Source: Deltaproteobacteria bacterium (GTDB lineage: Bacteria > Lernaellota > Lernaellaia > JACKCT01). Taken from it: a DNA stretch of 64,000 nucleotides. The stretch covers positions 1-64,000 of the forward strand of contig JAOSJX010000028.1 of assembly GCA_027493875.1 (NCBI GenBank). The letters are read 5' to 3'. Made by a program: the position numbers and the translations under genes. The notes beneath the pieces are model-generated. The model was not told the origin of the DNA, ran no database searches, and worked only from the letters and a program-made list of their open reading frames with translations. This document shows positions 48,310 to 58,743 of this stretch, piece after piece. How positions within the stretch are numbered: the first letter of the stretch is position 1; each line of letters starts with the position of its first letter.

Positions 48310-49297
48310 TCAGCCGAGGGTTCCCTGCGCTTTGAGCATATCCAACACCTCGATCGCCACGCGAAGGCTTCGCAGGTCCTGTTCCACGGTCGTCATCCGG
48401 TCACCCCCCGACGGCGCATTCCAGAAAATGCTGAAGCTCGAGCCGCAACGGGTTGTGCTTGTGGACGAAGATCCGTTCGATGAAACTTTCCTGGCGGTAT
48501 TTGAGCTGGTTCGACGTCAGGACGTAGCTGCTGCTCGCGTGCCGGTGAATGTCGATTTCCTGGTCGGTGTAGTCGAGGACGATGTGCGCGCCCTTCTGGC
48601 TGACCGCGAGTGTCCGGCTTTTAAGCTCGCTGGCCCGGCTCGCCACCAGGTTCGCGACGCACCCGCCTTCGAATTGAAGTTGCAGGTTCACGAGATCCTC
48701 GAAGTCGGATACGACGCGCGCGCCCATCGCGTGAATGCGCTTGATGGGTTCGTCGATCAGGTTCTGCACGATGTCGATGTCGTGAATCAGCAGATCGAGC
48801 ACGACGCCCGCGTCGTCGATGCGCGCGGCGTACGGCCCGATGCGGCGGCTTTCGATCAGGTACGGCTCCTCGATGATCTTCTTGATCTCGAGCACCGCGG
48901 CGTTGAAGCGCTCCACGTGGCCGATGTGCAGTTGGAGGTTTTTGCGCTCGGCCAGGTCGAAAAGTTCCTCCGCCTCGGCGAGGGTTCGGGTGATCGGCTT
49001 TTCGACAAGCACGTGGACGCCCGCCTCGAGGAATTCCTTGACGACGGTGTAATGGAGATTCGTCGGGACGGCGATCGACACCGCGTCGACCTTGTCGAAA
49101 ATGTGCCGGTAGTCGCCGAAGACCGGAAGGTCGAACTCGTCGGAGATCATCTTCAGCCGGCTCTCGTCGCGGTCCGCGAGCGCGGCGATCTCGACGTTGT
49201 TGATCTCCGAATAGGCGCCGACGTGATAGCGCCCCATGTGCCCCACGCCGACGATGCCCACGCGGACCGGCGGCAGATGGTTCTTTTTCACGATCAT
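48310..49297 (-). CDS. Gfo/Idh/MocA-family oxidoreductase (possibly GnnA-like), frameshifted near its end
   Basis: An NAD-dependent sugar oxidoreductase: RVGIVGVGHMGRYHVGAYSE (Rossmann), IAALADRDESRLKMI, DAVSIAVPTNLHYTVVKEFL, HVLVEKPITRTLAEAEEL and DLLIHDIDIVQNLI. The G6 run near 48413 is one base too long. Correcting it extends the protein by MTTVEQDLRSLRVAIEVLDM to QGTLG, stop 48310-48312. The position after lpxA matches gnnA in organisms that make 3-amino-3-deoxy-glucosamine lipid A, but the partner aminotransferase gnnB is not in the window, so the role is open. Confidence 0.88.
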
Positions 49298-49321
49298 CCC
49301 GGAATCTCCTCCCGGGGCCCC

Positions 49322-50101
49322 TTATATCGCGACGCCCCGTTCACTGCGCTCGACAAAATTCAATAAACGGCCGATCTCCGGACTCGGCTCCAATTCGTCG
49401 CGAAGGCGCTTCACGGCCTCCGGCAGGGTCAACGACCGGTCCGTCAGGAGCCGAAACGCCTGGCGTATTTTCGTGCGCGCGTCTTCAGGCACGCCCGCGC
49501 GGCGCAGGCCGATCAGGTTCGGTGACACCAGCCGTCCCGGCGAGCCCAGATACATCATATAAGGCAGGGCGTCCTTGGAAAGCAGCGTCCCGCCCGCGAG
49601 CATCGCCATCGTCCCCACGCGCACGAACTGGTGCACGGCGGCGTATCCCGCGAACAGCACGCGGTCCTCCAGCAACGTGTGACCGGCCAACGCGGCGTAG
49701 TTCGTCAGCACGCACCGGTCGCCGACCACCGCGTCGTGCCCGACATGGGAATAGGCCATAAAATAATTCCCGTCGCCGATCGTGGTGGCGCCGCCCGCGC
49801 GGTAGGCGCGGTGGATGGTGACGTATTCGCCGATCATGTTGCCGCGGCCGATCCGCAGAAACGTTTCGCTTCCGTCGTAAGCGGTGTGCTGCGGGTCGCC
49901 GCCGAGGACCGCGTACTCGCGAATGATGTTCTCCGCCCCGAGCGTCGTGCCCTTCTTGATCACCACGCCCGCCGCCAGACGGCATCCGTCGCCGACCGTC
50001 GCTCCGTCTTCCACGACGACGCGCGGCCCGATCTCGACGCCCGCGCCGAGTTGCGCGCCGTCGCCGATCACGGCGGTCTCGTGAATCCGCCCGGCACTCA
50101 T
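49322..50101 (-). CDS. lpxA: UDP-N-acetylglucosamine acyltransferase LpxA
   Basis: LpxA catalyses the first step of lipid A synthesis. The 259-residue, intact protein is a left-handed beta helix of hexapeptide repeats (AVIGDGAQLGAGVEIGPRVV, NYAALAGHTLLEDRVLFAGY). The catalytic His segment is YFMAYSHVGHDAVV. The C-terminal helices include LIGLRRAGVPEDARTKIRQA. The ATG at 50101 comes shortly after the lpxD stop. fabZ, which usually separates lpxD and lpxA, is absent. Confidence 0.95.
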   Translation of the reverse strand: MSAGRIHETAVIGDGAQLGAGVEIGPRVVVEDGATVGDGCRLAAGVVIKKGTTLGAENIIREYAVLGGDPQHTAYDGSETFLRIGRGNMIGEYVTIHRAYRAGGATTIGDGNYFMAYSHVGHDAVVGDRCVLTNYAALAGHTLLEDRVLFAGYAAVHQFVRVGTMAMLAGGTLLSKDALPYMMYLGSPGRLVSPNLIGLRRAGVPEDARTKIRQAFRLLTDRSLTLPEAVKRLRDELEPSPEIGRLLNFVERSERGVAI

Positions 50102-50102
50102 G

Positions 50103-51148
50103 TCACGTCTCCTCCGCCGGCTCGCCGAGGCGTTTTTCGAGTTCGGCGACGCGCTTTTTCAATTTCTCGAAATCGCGGACCGTGCGGTGCAGATGGCGTT
50201 CGTGAACGAGGTTGCGCTTCCAGTCGATATGGTTGTAGGCCGGAAGACCGCCGACTTTGCTTTCCGGCGGTAGATCACAATTGACCCCGGACATCCCCGC
50301 GACCATCGATCCCGCTCCGACTTCCACGTTGTCCGCCACCCCCGCGCGGGCGCCGAGGATGCAGTAGTCGCCCAGACGGACTGAACCCGCGAGCCCCACC
50401 TGCGACACGAGCACGCAATGTTTACCGATGACGCAGTTGTGCGCGACCTGGACGAGGTTGTCGATTTTCGTTCCTTCGCCCACGACCGTCCGGCCGACCG
50501 TGGCCCGGTCCACGCACGCGTTGGCGCCGATCTCGACGTCGTTTTCGATCACGACGATACCGAGCTGCGGAATCTTGTTGTGGCGCCCGCCGCCGAGCGC
50601 GTACCCGAAGCCGTCGGCGCCGATCACAACGCCGCCGTGAAGGATGACGCCATCCCCCGACGACGCACCGCGCTCCGACGACGACGTTCGCGTGCAACAA
50701 CGTGTCCTCGCCGATATGCGCGTCGTGTTCGATGACCACGCCCGCACCGACCCGCGACCGCGCGCCGACCACGGCCCGCGCGCCGACGACCGCGCCCGCC
50801 GCGACGACGGCGGTGGGATGAACTTCGGCGGATTCGTCAACGGAGGCTTTCGGATGTATTCCCGGCGACGGCGGTGTCTCCGGCGCGAAGTGCGCCGCCG
50901 CCGTCAGCGCCGCGGCCTTGGGATCGTCCACCACGATTTGCGGTAGATCGAGCGTCTCGTCGGCGTCGCGGACGAACACCGCGGACGCTTCGCTCCGGCG
51001 CACCTGCTCCAGATAGCGCGCCGATACGGCGTAGGCGATTTCGCCCGGGCGCGCGTCGGCGGCCTGGGCGACTTGCGCGATCCGGACGTTTCCATCGCCC
51101 ACGACGCGCCCTCCGACGAGCCCCCGCCAATTCGCGAAGCGTGATCAC
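50103..51148 (-). CDS. lpxD: UDP-3-O-acylglucosamine N-acyltransferase LpxD, frameshifted
   Basis: LpxD adds the second acyl chain to the lipid A precursor. The GTG at 51148 starts VITLRELAG. Slips near 51105 and 50660 separate an N-terminal substrate-binding domain ([40 protein letters not shown]), the first hexapeptide coils ([20 protein letters not shown]) and the rest of the beta helix ([40 protein letters not shown] with the catalytic His). The C-terminal helix is coiled coil ([16 protein letters not shown]). Lies between ompH and lpxA, as usual. Confidence 0.92.
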
Positions 51149-51167
51149 GGCCCTGTCCCGCGGCCGA

Positions 51168-51698
51168 TCAGCCGCCCTCGTTGAGCAGCTTGACCGCCTT
51201 GTCCGTGAGATCCGCGGACGGGTCGCCGTAAATGACGAGCGAGCTCGTCGTGATCACGTCCTCCACCTTGAGGACGACGATTTTGAATCCGTTTTCGCGC
51301 GCGAGGCGGCCCGTGACGGCCTCCAAATCGGACACGAAACTGCGGATCAGTTTGATGCGCTGGCCTTCGAACTTTTGCGACAGCTCCTGCGTCATCTGCT
51401 GATACTGCATCATCCCTTTTTGAAATTCCTGGACCTTCGACTTGAACGCATCCTCGGACAGGACTTCCTTTTGCGTCTCCAGTTCTTCCTGGAGCTTCCG
51501 CAGCTCGACTTCCTTCTGGCGCACCTGAAGCTCGGCGTCGTCTTTCAGCGCGGCGAGTTTCTGCTGCGTTTCCTTGCCTTTATTGGTGAGCTGCAAGGCG
51601 CGGTCGAGATCCACGAACGCGACCTCGCCGGCCTGCGCGGCGGCGGCGCCGAGCGCCAGGATCAGCATCGCCGCCGTCAACATCACGCGTGTTTTCAT
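51168..51698 (-). CDS. OmpH/Skp-family periplasmic chaperone
   Basis: The ATG at 51698 gives 176 residues with a signal peptide (MLTAAMLILALGAAAAQA, cleavage before GEVAFVD). The mature protein has the short beta strand VAFVDLDRALQLTNKGKE, then the long Skp coiled-coil tentacle rich in Lys/Glu/Gln (QVRQKEVELRKLQEELETQK), and the closing strand FKIVVLKVEDVI with DLTDKAVKLLNEG. Skp holds unfolded outer-membrane proteins for BamA, whose gene lies immediately upstream. Residues upstream of this Met are not signal-peptide-like. Confidence 0.9.
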   Translation of the reverse strand: MKTRVMLTAAMLILALGAAAAQAGEVAFVDLDRALQLTNKGKETQQKLAALKDDAELQVRQKEVELRKLQEELETQKEVLSEDAFKSKVQEFQKGMMQYQQMTQELSQKFEGQRIKLIRSFVSDLEAVTGRLARENGFKIVVLKVEDVITTSSLVIYGDPSADLTDKAVKLLNEGG

Positions 51699-51733
51699 CG
51701 GGCTCCTCTCTTTCCCCCATCGAAGGCCGGTCA

Positions 51734-54045
51734 TCAGAAGAAGGTTCCGATGCCGAATTCGAAGTTCTGTTTCCGTTCGCCGGGTTGGCGGTGGAGCGGG
51801 TAGCCCCACTCAAAACGCAGCGGTCCGATGGGGCTGATCCATCGGACGCCGAAACCATACCCCTGGCGCATGTCATCAATAGCGAACCACTCGCCTTCCG
51901 GCAAGGCATTGCCGGCGTCATAGAACAGCAAACCTTTGATGTTCAATTCCTTGACGATCGGGATGAGCAGTTCGACGTTGCCCTGCGCGAATTTGTTGCC
52001 GCCGATGACCGAAACGACGTCGGTGAGCGTGGTCGCCGGGTCGGTCGGGTCGGTCGGAATCGTCGACTCCTCCGTCGGCCCCAGGCTCCGCGAGAAGAAT
52101 CCGCGCACCGAATTGAGACCGCCCAGGAAGTACCGTTCGGTGATATGCAGGCGTTCGCCGTTCAACGACTGGCCGTAACCGGCCTCGCCGTTCACCATCA
52201 AGGTCAAGTCCCACCACAGCGGAAAGTACCGCCGCGCCTGGCCGGTGTATTTGAGGAACTCCAGGTCGCCGCCGAAATATTCGCTGGCCCATTCCACCGA
52301 GAAGCTCACGTTGGAGCCGTCCGTCGGATCGAAGGGCGAATTCACCGTATTGCGCAACAGGGTGTACCGCGTGCTCGTCGTGGTCGTGCGTCCTTCCTGA
52401 AGGGTCAGGAACGTCGTCGCCTGGTTTTCGACGTTCTTGACCTCGCGGTACTTGTAGCGGTACGCGACGTGCGCCTCGATATCCCAATACAGCGGACGCC
52501 CGATGCCGGCGGTGATCGCGTTGTCGAAAAGATCGAACTGGAAATAATCCACTTCCGAATTGACGTAGTTCATCGTGCCGATCCACCGCGTGTCCACGAG
52601 GTAGGGTTCGCGCACGGTGAGCGTGAAGTTCTTCTTGATCCGGCTGATTTCCGCCTGGAACGAAAGCTTCGTCCCGTAGCCGAAAAAGGTTGTTGTGGCT
52701 GACCTGCGCCGTGCCGACGAAGTTTTCCAGCGACGAGAATCCGACGCCGACCATGAACTGGCCCTGCATCCGTTCCTTGAAGCGCATGACGAGATTCACC
52801 GCCTCGTCGTTCGATCCGTGCTCGGTCGAAATGGCGACTTCGTCGAAGTAGCCGGTGCGCATCAATTTCTCTTTGCTCTTGCGAATCCCCGGGCCGGAAT
52901 AGAGATCGCCCTCGGTAATAGCGAGTTCGCGCCGGATCACCTTATCGCGCGTCTGCGTGTTGCCTTCGAACATGATCTTTTCGAAGTACGCGAGTTTTCC
53001 TTTGTTGATCTTGAAGAGAATATCGATCACGCGCCGCTCGGCGTCCGTGGGCGTATCCGCCGTCACTTCGGCGAACGCGTAGCCGATGTCCGTGTATTTA
53101 GTTCTCAATTCGTTCGTGGTGATTTCGAATTCCTTGCGCGAGAAAAGATCGCCCGTTTGAAACGTCACCAGCTTCATGAGGGATTCTTTTTCGAACAAGA
53201 GGTCGCCCGAGATATCGATTTTGCCGACGTAATATTGCTGGCCTTCCTCGATATCGATGGTCACGAACATCGACCGGCGATCGGGCGAGAGCGTCACGAC
53301 GGGCTCGCCGACCTTCACTTCCATGTACCCGTTGTCGAGATAGTGCGCACGCAGGATTTGAATGTCGTTCAAAAACAATTCGGGCCGGTAGATGCCCGAG
53401 CTGGTCATGAACGACCAGAGATGCCCTTCCTTGGTCTGGAGCAGCTTCTTGAGTTCGTCGTCCTTGAACGCGCGGTTGCCGATCAGGTTGATCCGCTGGA
53501 TGTAGACCTTCCGGTATTCGGTGACCTCGATGACCACGCGCACGCGGTTCGACGGCAACGGCTCGGTGCGGTAGTCGATATCGACCATGAAAAAGCCGTC
53601 GTCCTCGTAAAGCTTGCGGATCTTGAAGATCGCTTCCTTGATTTTCGCGTCGGAGAGGATCGTGTTCGGCTTGAGATCCGTGCTTTCCTTGATCTTGTCG
53701 TCGTCGACCTTTTTGTTGCCGACGAAGACGAATTCCTTGACGGCGGGTTTTTCCTCGACACGGTAGATCAGTTCCACGCCGCCGGTGACGTCGCGCGTCT
53801 CGACGCGCACGTCGTAGAAATACCCCATGCCGTAAATGTTGTGGATGTCGCGGTCGACGGTGACCGGGTCGAGGCGGTCGCCGATGCGCGACTCCACCTT
53901 GTTGAGCACCGCGTCCGTCTCGATGCGCAGCGTGCCTTCCACCGTCATTTGAACGACGGTGGGCGCCCCCTCCTGCGCGGCGGCCGCCATGGGGAGCCAG
54001 CAGCCCCGCGATGACGGCGCAAAGAACGGCGAGACGCCGGCTCAC
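51734..54045 (-). CDS. bamA: Outer-membrane protein assembly factor BamA, frameshifted
   Basis: BamA inserts beta-barrel proteins into the outer membrane. The signal peptide SRRLAVLCAVIAGLLAP is one slip (extra C near 53991) from MAAAAQEGAPTVVQMTVEGT. Five POTRA domains follow (e.g. YFYDVRVETRDVTGGVELIY, KEFVFVGNKKVDDDKIKEST, DNGYMEVKVGEPVVTLSPDR, GDLFSRKEFEITTNELRTKY). A second slip near 52685 leads to the barrel (YLVDTRWIGTMNYVNSEVDY, VSFSVEWASEYFGGDLEFLK, the loop-6 motif GGLNSVRGF, i.e. VRGF, and the final strand RKQNFEFGIGTFF). It ends in Phe-Phe as expected. Stop at 51734; start about 54045, overlapping lolD. Confidence 0.94.
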
Positions 54046-54731
54046 GCGGCTCTCCCGGCCGTGCCGCCGTGCAAGCGGACAACCTGGCGCATCCGCCGGG
54101 CGAGGGCCTCATTGTGCGTGACGACGATAAAGGTCAGGCCCAGCTCCTCATTGAGGCGGATGAACTCGTCGTGCATCCGCGCCGCGGTGTCTACGTCGAG
54201 ATTGCCGGTCGGCTCGTCGGCAAGCACGACGCGCGGCCGCATGACGAGCGCGCGCGCGACGGCGACGCGCTGCTGCTCGCCGCCGGAGATTTCGCCGGGC
54301 TTGTGCTCGGCGCGGTCGGCCACGCCGAGAATCGACAGCGCCTCCATCGCCTTCTCGCGCGCTTCCCGCTTGCCGAGCCCCGCGATAATCGCCGGCATCA
54401 TCGCGTTTTCGACCGCGGTGAATTCCGGGATGAGATTGTGAAACTGGAAGACGAAACCGATCACCTCGTTGCGGAACCGCGACAATTCCCAATCGGTTTT
54501 GCCGTCGAATACGTTTTGTCCCTCATAGAGCACGTCGCCGCCGGTCGGGCGTTCGAGCAGTCCGAGAATGTAGAGCAGCGTCGTCTTCCCCACGCCCGAC
54601 ACGCCCACAACCGCCGTCATGTCGCCGGCTTCGATGCGCAAATCCAATCCTTTGAGTACGTCCACGCGCACCGCGACATCCTCGTAGGACTTGCACAACG
54701 CGCGGCACTCGATGAGCGGCGTGTCACTCAT
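54042..54731 (-). CDS. lolD: Lipoprotein-releasing ABC transporter ATPase LolD
   Basis: LolD powers extraction of outer-membrane lipoproteins from the inner membrane. The intact 229-residue ATPase has Walker A VVGVSGVGKTTLL, the Q-loop GFVFQFHNLIPEFTAVENAM, signature SGGEQQRVAVARAL, Walker B RVVLADEPTGNLD and the H-loop IVVTHNEALARRM. It overlaps lolC upstream by eight bases and the bamA start downstream. Confidence 0.94.
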   Translation of the reverse strand: MSDTPLIECRALCKSYEDVAVRVDVLKGLDLRIEAGDMTAVVGVSGVGKTTLLYILGLLERPTGGDVLYEGQNVFDGKTDWELSRFRNEVIGFVFQFHNLIPEFTAVENAMMPAIIAGLGKREAREKAMEALSILGVADRAEHKPGEISGGEQQRVAVARALVMRPRVVLADEPTGNLDVDTAARMHDEFIRLNEELGLTFIVVTHNEALARRMRQVVRLHGGTAGRAA

Positions 54732-55993
54732 ACCGCAGCACCTTCACGGGATCGACCCGCGCCGCCATCGACGCGGGAATCCAGGTGGCGAGCAGCGTCA
54801 TCGCCAGCGCCGCGCCGCTGACGATCAGAAAATCGGCGAGCTGCATTTTCATCGGCAGCGTGTCGACCAGATAAACCTTGGGATCGATGCGCACCAGGCC
54901 GAATTTGATCTGCGCGAGACACAGGCCCCGCCCCAGCGCGAGGCCGAGCCCCGCGCCGAGCCCGCCGATGAAGGCCCCTTCGACGAGAAAAATCTTCCGC
55001 ACCGAAAACGCGCTCGCGCCCATCGTCCGCAGCACCGGCGATCGAACGCCGCTTATCCTTCACAACCATGTAGAGCGTCGAAAAAATATTGAGCGAGGCG
55101 ACGAACATGATGAGGCTCAGGATCAGGAACATGGCGAGCTTTTCGAGCTTGAGCGCCGCGAAAAGGTTCTCGTTCATCTTCGTCCAGTCCTTGACCTTGA
55201 ACGGCCAACCGATGTCGTTGTTCATCTGCAGCGCCAGCTCGGGGGCCTTCCAGATATCCTCCAAACGCACTTCCACGCCCGTCACCCGGTCGCCGATCTT
55301 GGTAAAGTCCTGCGCTTCCGCTTTGCTGATGAACGCAAACTTGGAATCGAACTCGTACAGCCCGAGCGTGAACAGGCCCGTGACCACGTAGCGCCGCAGC
55401 TTGGGCATCAGGCCCATCGGGGTTTCCTCGCCGAGCGGATTGACCACGCCGATCACATCGCCGGGAAAAACGTGCAGCGTCGCCGCCAATTCCGAGCCGA
55501 TCACGATGCCGGGCATGTCCGGCGCCGCTTGTTCGTCGACGTTCTCCGGCGACGCCGGTTTGTGCGTTTGGGTGAGATCCTCCAGACGGCCGATCTCCAT
55601 TTTGGATTCGAGGTTGGACACGCGCTTGAAGCTGTCCACGTCCACGCCGCGCAGCACCACCGCCGTGGCGTTGTCCTTAAACGTCATCATCACTTCGTTG
55701 TACACGAACGGCGACGCCGCCACGACGCCCGGATAACCCTCCACGCGCTCGACGAGTTTGCCGTAATCCTCGACCAGTCCGCCGAACGACAGGATGATCA
55801 TGTGCGAATACGCTTCCATCGATTTGGTCTGCACGTAGTCCTGCATGCCGGACAGCACGCTGATGACCACGATCAGCGTCGCCACGCCGACGGACACGCC
55901 CGCGATCGATATCACCGTGATGATCGAGAGAAAGACCTGCTTTCGCCGCGGACGGAGAAAACGCAGGCCGACGAAGCGCTCGAAACCGGCCAC
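54724..55993 (-). CDS. lolC: Lipoprotein-releasing ABC transporter permease LolC/E, frameshifted
   Basis: The MacB/FtsX-type permease has an N-terminal membrane helix (VFLSIITVISIAGVSVGVAT), a periplasmic domain (YSHMIILSFGGLVEDYGKLV, GIVIGSELAATLHVFPGDVI) and a C-terminal three-helix bundle. A slip near 55035 after VVKDKRRSIA is followed by VLRTMGASAFSVRKIFLVEG, ALAMTLLATWIPASMAARVD and PVKVLRYE. The GTG at 55993 lies five bases after the lysS stop. A single LolC/E gene (LolF-type homodimer) is normal outside gammaproteobacteria. Confidence 0.92.
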
Positions 55994-55997
55994 CGGC

Positions 55998-57484
55998 TTA
56001 TCGCTCCGGCCGCAGATGCGGGAAAAGAATCACGTCGCGGATCGAGGGCTGGTTCAGAAGGAGCATCGCCATCCGGTCGACGCCAAGGCCGCATCCCGCC
56101 GCCGGGGGCATGCCGTATTCCAGCGCGCGGATATAGTCCGCGTCGAAAGGTTGCGCTTCCACGTCGCCCTCGGCCTTGGCCTTCATCTGCTCCTCGAAGC
56201 GCCGGCACTGGTCGTCCGGGTCGTTCAACTCCGAAAACGCGTTGCCGAACTCCCGTCCCGCGATGAGCAATTCCCACCGGTCCGTCACATCCGGATCGTC
56301 GTCGTTACGGCGCGCCAGCGGGGAGACTTCCACAGGATGATGATAGACAAAGGTCGGCCGCCGGATGTTCCGCTCGGCCGTTTTCTCGTAGATCTCGGTC
56401 AGCAGTTTGCCCCAACCCCAACTCGCCTTGGTTTCGATGCCGATCTTCTTGGCGTAAGCGCCGAGCACCGACTTATCGCGCAAATCCGCGCCGGCCAATT
56501 CGGCATTGGCCTCGCGCACGGCCTCTTCCATCGTCACGCGTTTGAACGGCCGGGCGAGGGAAATTTCCTCGTCCCCCAAACGCACGACGGCCGGCCGTGC
56601 AGCATCACCGCGAGATCCTCGAAAAGACGCTCCACCAGATCCATGAGATCCGTGTGCACGGCGTAGGCCTGGTAAAACTCGATCATCGTGAACTCGGGAT
56701 TATGCTGGACGCTGATGCCTTCGTTGCGGAAGTTGCGGTTGATCTCGAAGACGCGCTCGAATCCGCCGACCAGAAGACGCTTCAAATAAAGTTCCGGCGC
56801 CACGCGCAGGAAAAGCGGCATGTCCAGGGCGTTATGGAACGTCTCGAAGGGCCGGGCCATCGCGCCGCCGGCGAGCGGCTGCATCATCGGCGTTTCGACT
56901 TCGGTGTAGCCGTGCTCGACGAAAAACTCGCGGATGCGGCGCACGATCAGGCTGCGCTTCGCGAAAACGTCGCGGACGTCCGGGTTGATCGTCATGTCGA
57001 CGTACCGTTGCCGGTAGCGCGTCTCCACGTCCGTCAGACCGTGCCACTTCTCCGGCAGCGGACGCAGGCTCTTCGTCAAAAGCCGGGCTTCGGTGACTTG
57101 AAGCGACAGCTCGCCGGTTCGCGTTTTGATCGGCGTGCCGGCGACGCCCAGAATGTCGCCGATATCCCAGCCCTTGCACTCCTTCATGAGTTCCGGGCCG
57201 GTGACTTTCTTGTTGAAAACGATCTGAAGGCGCCCGGACGCGTCGCGCAGATCGAGAAAGGCCATGTTGCCGAAATCGCGCCGGGCCATGAGGCGTCCTG
57301 CGAGGGAGAACACGCGGTCCACCTCGGCCAATTCCTCGGCGCTTTTATCGTGATAAAGTTCGCGGATTTCCGAGGTTTTGGCGTCCGGCGCGTAGGCGTT
57401 GGCGTAGGGATTCCCCCCGGATTCCCGGACGGCCTGCGCCTTCGCACGGCGCAATTCGATCAATCGGTTGGTGTCTGTTTCCAT
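55998..57484 (-). CDS. lysS: Lysyl-tRNA synthetase, class II, frameshifted
   Basis: LysS charges tRNA-Lys. The ATG at 57484 gives an OB-fold anticodon-binding domain ([33 protein letters not shown]), class II motif 1 ([37 protein letters not shown]), motif 2 ([30 protein letters not shown]) and motif 3 ([15 protein letters not shown]). A slip near 56590 (after DLAVMLHG) is a clear base error because an essential enzyme would be cut. The first gene of the 19-kb envelope operon. Confidence 0.95.
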
Positions 57485-57564
57485 CCGACAAAAATCCAGG
57501 GGAAATGGAATAAAGGCCGGCACCGGAAATCAAACGCGGGCCGGGCCTTTTCTGAGCCGCGCCC

Positions 57565-57593
57565 GTTTTACGTCGGCCCGGAACCGGAGTCAA
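57565..57593 (-). promoter_or_regulatory. Sigma70-type promoter for the lysS-lol-bam-lpx operon
   Basis: On the minus strand TTGACT (57593-57588) and TAAAAC (57570-57565) are 17 bases apart, 81 bases before the lysS ATG. It is the best -35/-10 pair in the gap between the lipoprotein terminator and lysS. Confidence 0.6.
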
Positions 57594-57635
57594 GGCTGAA
57601 CGCCCCTCGCCCTACCTATCGAACCGCAAAAAAAA

Positions 57636-57651
57636 CCCATGGTGTGATGGG
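57636..57651 (-). terminator. Intrinsic terminator closing the lipoprotein cluster
   Basis: On the minus strand CCCAT and ATGGG pair around a CACACC loop and are followed by eight T (57635-57628). It separates the lipoprotein units from the lysS promoter. Confidence 0.75.
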
Positions 57652-57966
57652 AAATTTCGAACCGCGTGACCGCCACCGTCGAATCGCGACGTGCATCGCG
57701 CTCGGTCGTGGTCAAAGCTTTTTTCTCCGTCCTCGCTCCACGTTCCGGTCGGGGTTCGCGCAAGCGCATGGATTCCGTGCGTATAGACGCCGATGCACGT
57801 CCGTGAAGACGGAGACGCGTGCGCCGTGATCACCTTTCTCGGCGGCCTGTTCTACTCGCGCAAACTCAAGTCGCTGCGCGAGGATCTTAAAACGCCGCCG
57901 CAGCCGATTGACGATTCCCACGACGTCCGCGGCACGATGCCGCCGCCGCGCGATCAACATCACTCC
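57652..57966. other. Intergenic region after lipoprotein L2
   Basis: About 315 bases between the restored L2 stop and the terminator. Open frames exist (for example one beginning at 57833 on the minus strand) but they are Arg/His-rich and look like no protein I know. The first 15 bases after the L2 stop match those after L1 (to GTTGATC) and then diverge, marking the edge of the duplication. Confidence 0.5.
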
Positions 57967-58743
57967 GTTTTGAAACCCCAAAGAGCGCCGGGGCCTATTT
58001 CTTCTGATACAACCGTCCAGCCTCCCTCTCCGTAATGCAGAAGAAGTCCTCCGTCGCTCACTCCTCGGATCGAAGTAACGACACAAACACGGAATTTGTT
58101 TCGGCGACCCAAAGGGCTCCCCAGAAAAACGTGAGCGGGCCAATGAGTGATTCAGGTACGGGGATTTCAGACCAACGAGTGCCGTCGTAATGCAGAAGCG
58201 ATAACGAATGCGGTTCCATATAAGCAGTGGCATAAATGTCCTCGAGAAGACGTTCCCATCATCTGGTGTATCCAATCGACATTATCCAAACCCGCCGAGG
58301 CCATCTCCACCCATGATCCGCTAACATACTCAAATACGACGTTTTCCGCGGCGGCGAAAATCTCGTCTGTCTTAGAAATCCAAACGGTTGGCGGAGTACC
58401 GGAACCGACCGGTCGAATTCTCCAGCTTTTCCATATTCCGTTTTCCCTCACGAGAAAAAGATACCCCGAGTCTCCAGGAGCCCAGCCAGAATAATAACCG
58501 ACCGCCGCAATTATTCCTGACGGCGATGCCGCGAGCGCTTCTGGACCTTCGTCCACTGAATTGTGTTTCCATTCTCTTGTCCACGTCGTCCCGTCGAAGC
58601 GATAAATTGAAGCTCCAAACGTCGCGATTTCATTAACGATAGCGTAGATATCGTTAGAAGAAACACCATAAATGTCGCGAAATAATCTCGGATCCGGACG
58701 TTCCAAAAGATGATCGGACCACTGCTCTCCGTCGAATCGGACA
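57967..58743 (-). pseudogene. Lipoprotein L2, 3' part, cut off by IS630-family copy 1
   Basis: This is the C-terminal half of an extracellular lipoprotein. It consists of repeated motifs of the type VRFDGEQWSDHLLERPDPRL, IYGVSSNDIYAIVNEIATFG, IYRFDGTTWTREWKH and FEYVSGSWVEMASAGLDNVD, resembling a propeller in which each blade ends in a FDGxxW-like turn. A slip near 58095 hides the end, restored as VTSIRGVSDGGLLLHYGEGG to GALWGFKTE. Removing the IS and one TA joins it in frame to the 5' part at 59852: ADQYYVRFDGEQW. The gene is paralogous to L1 (60605-61803). Confidence 0.85.

Noticed and set aside
57712-58275. 187-codon minus-strand frame
   Set aside because: It crosses the end of lipoprotein L2 in the wrong frame and is Arg-rich; no protein-like features.
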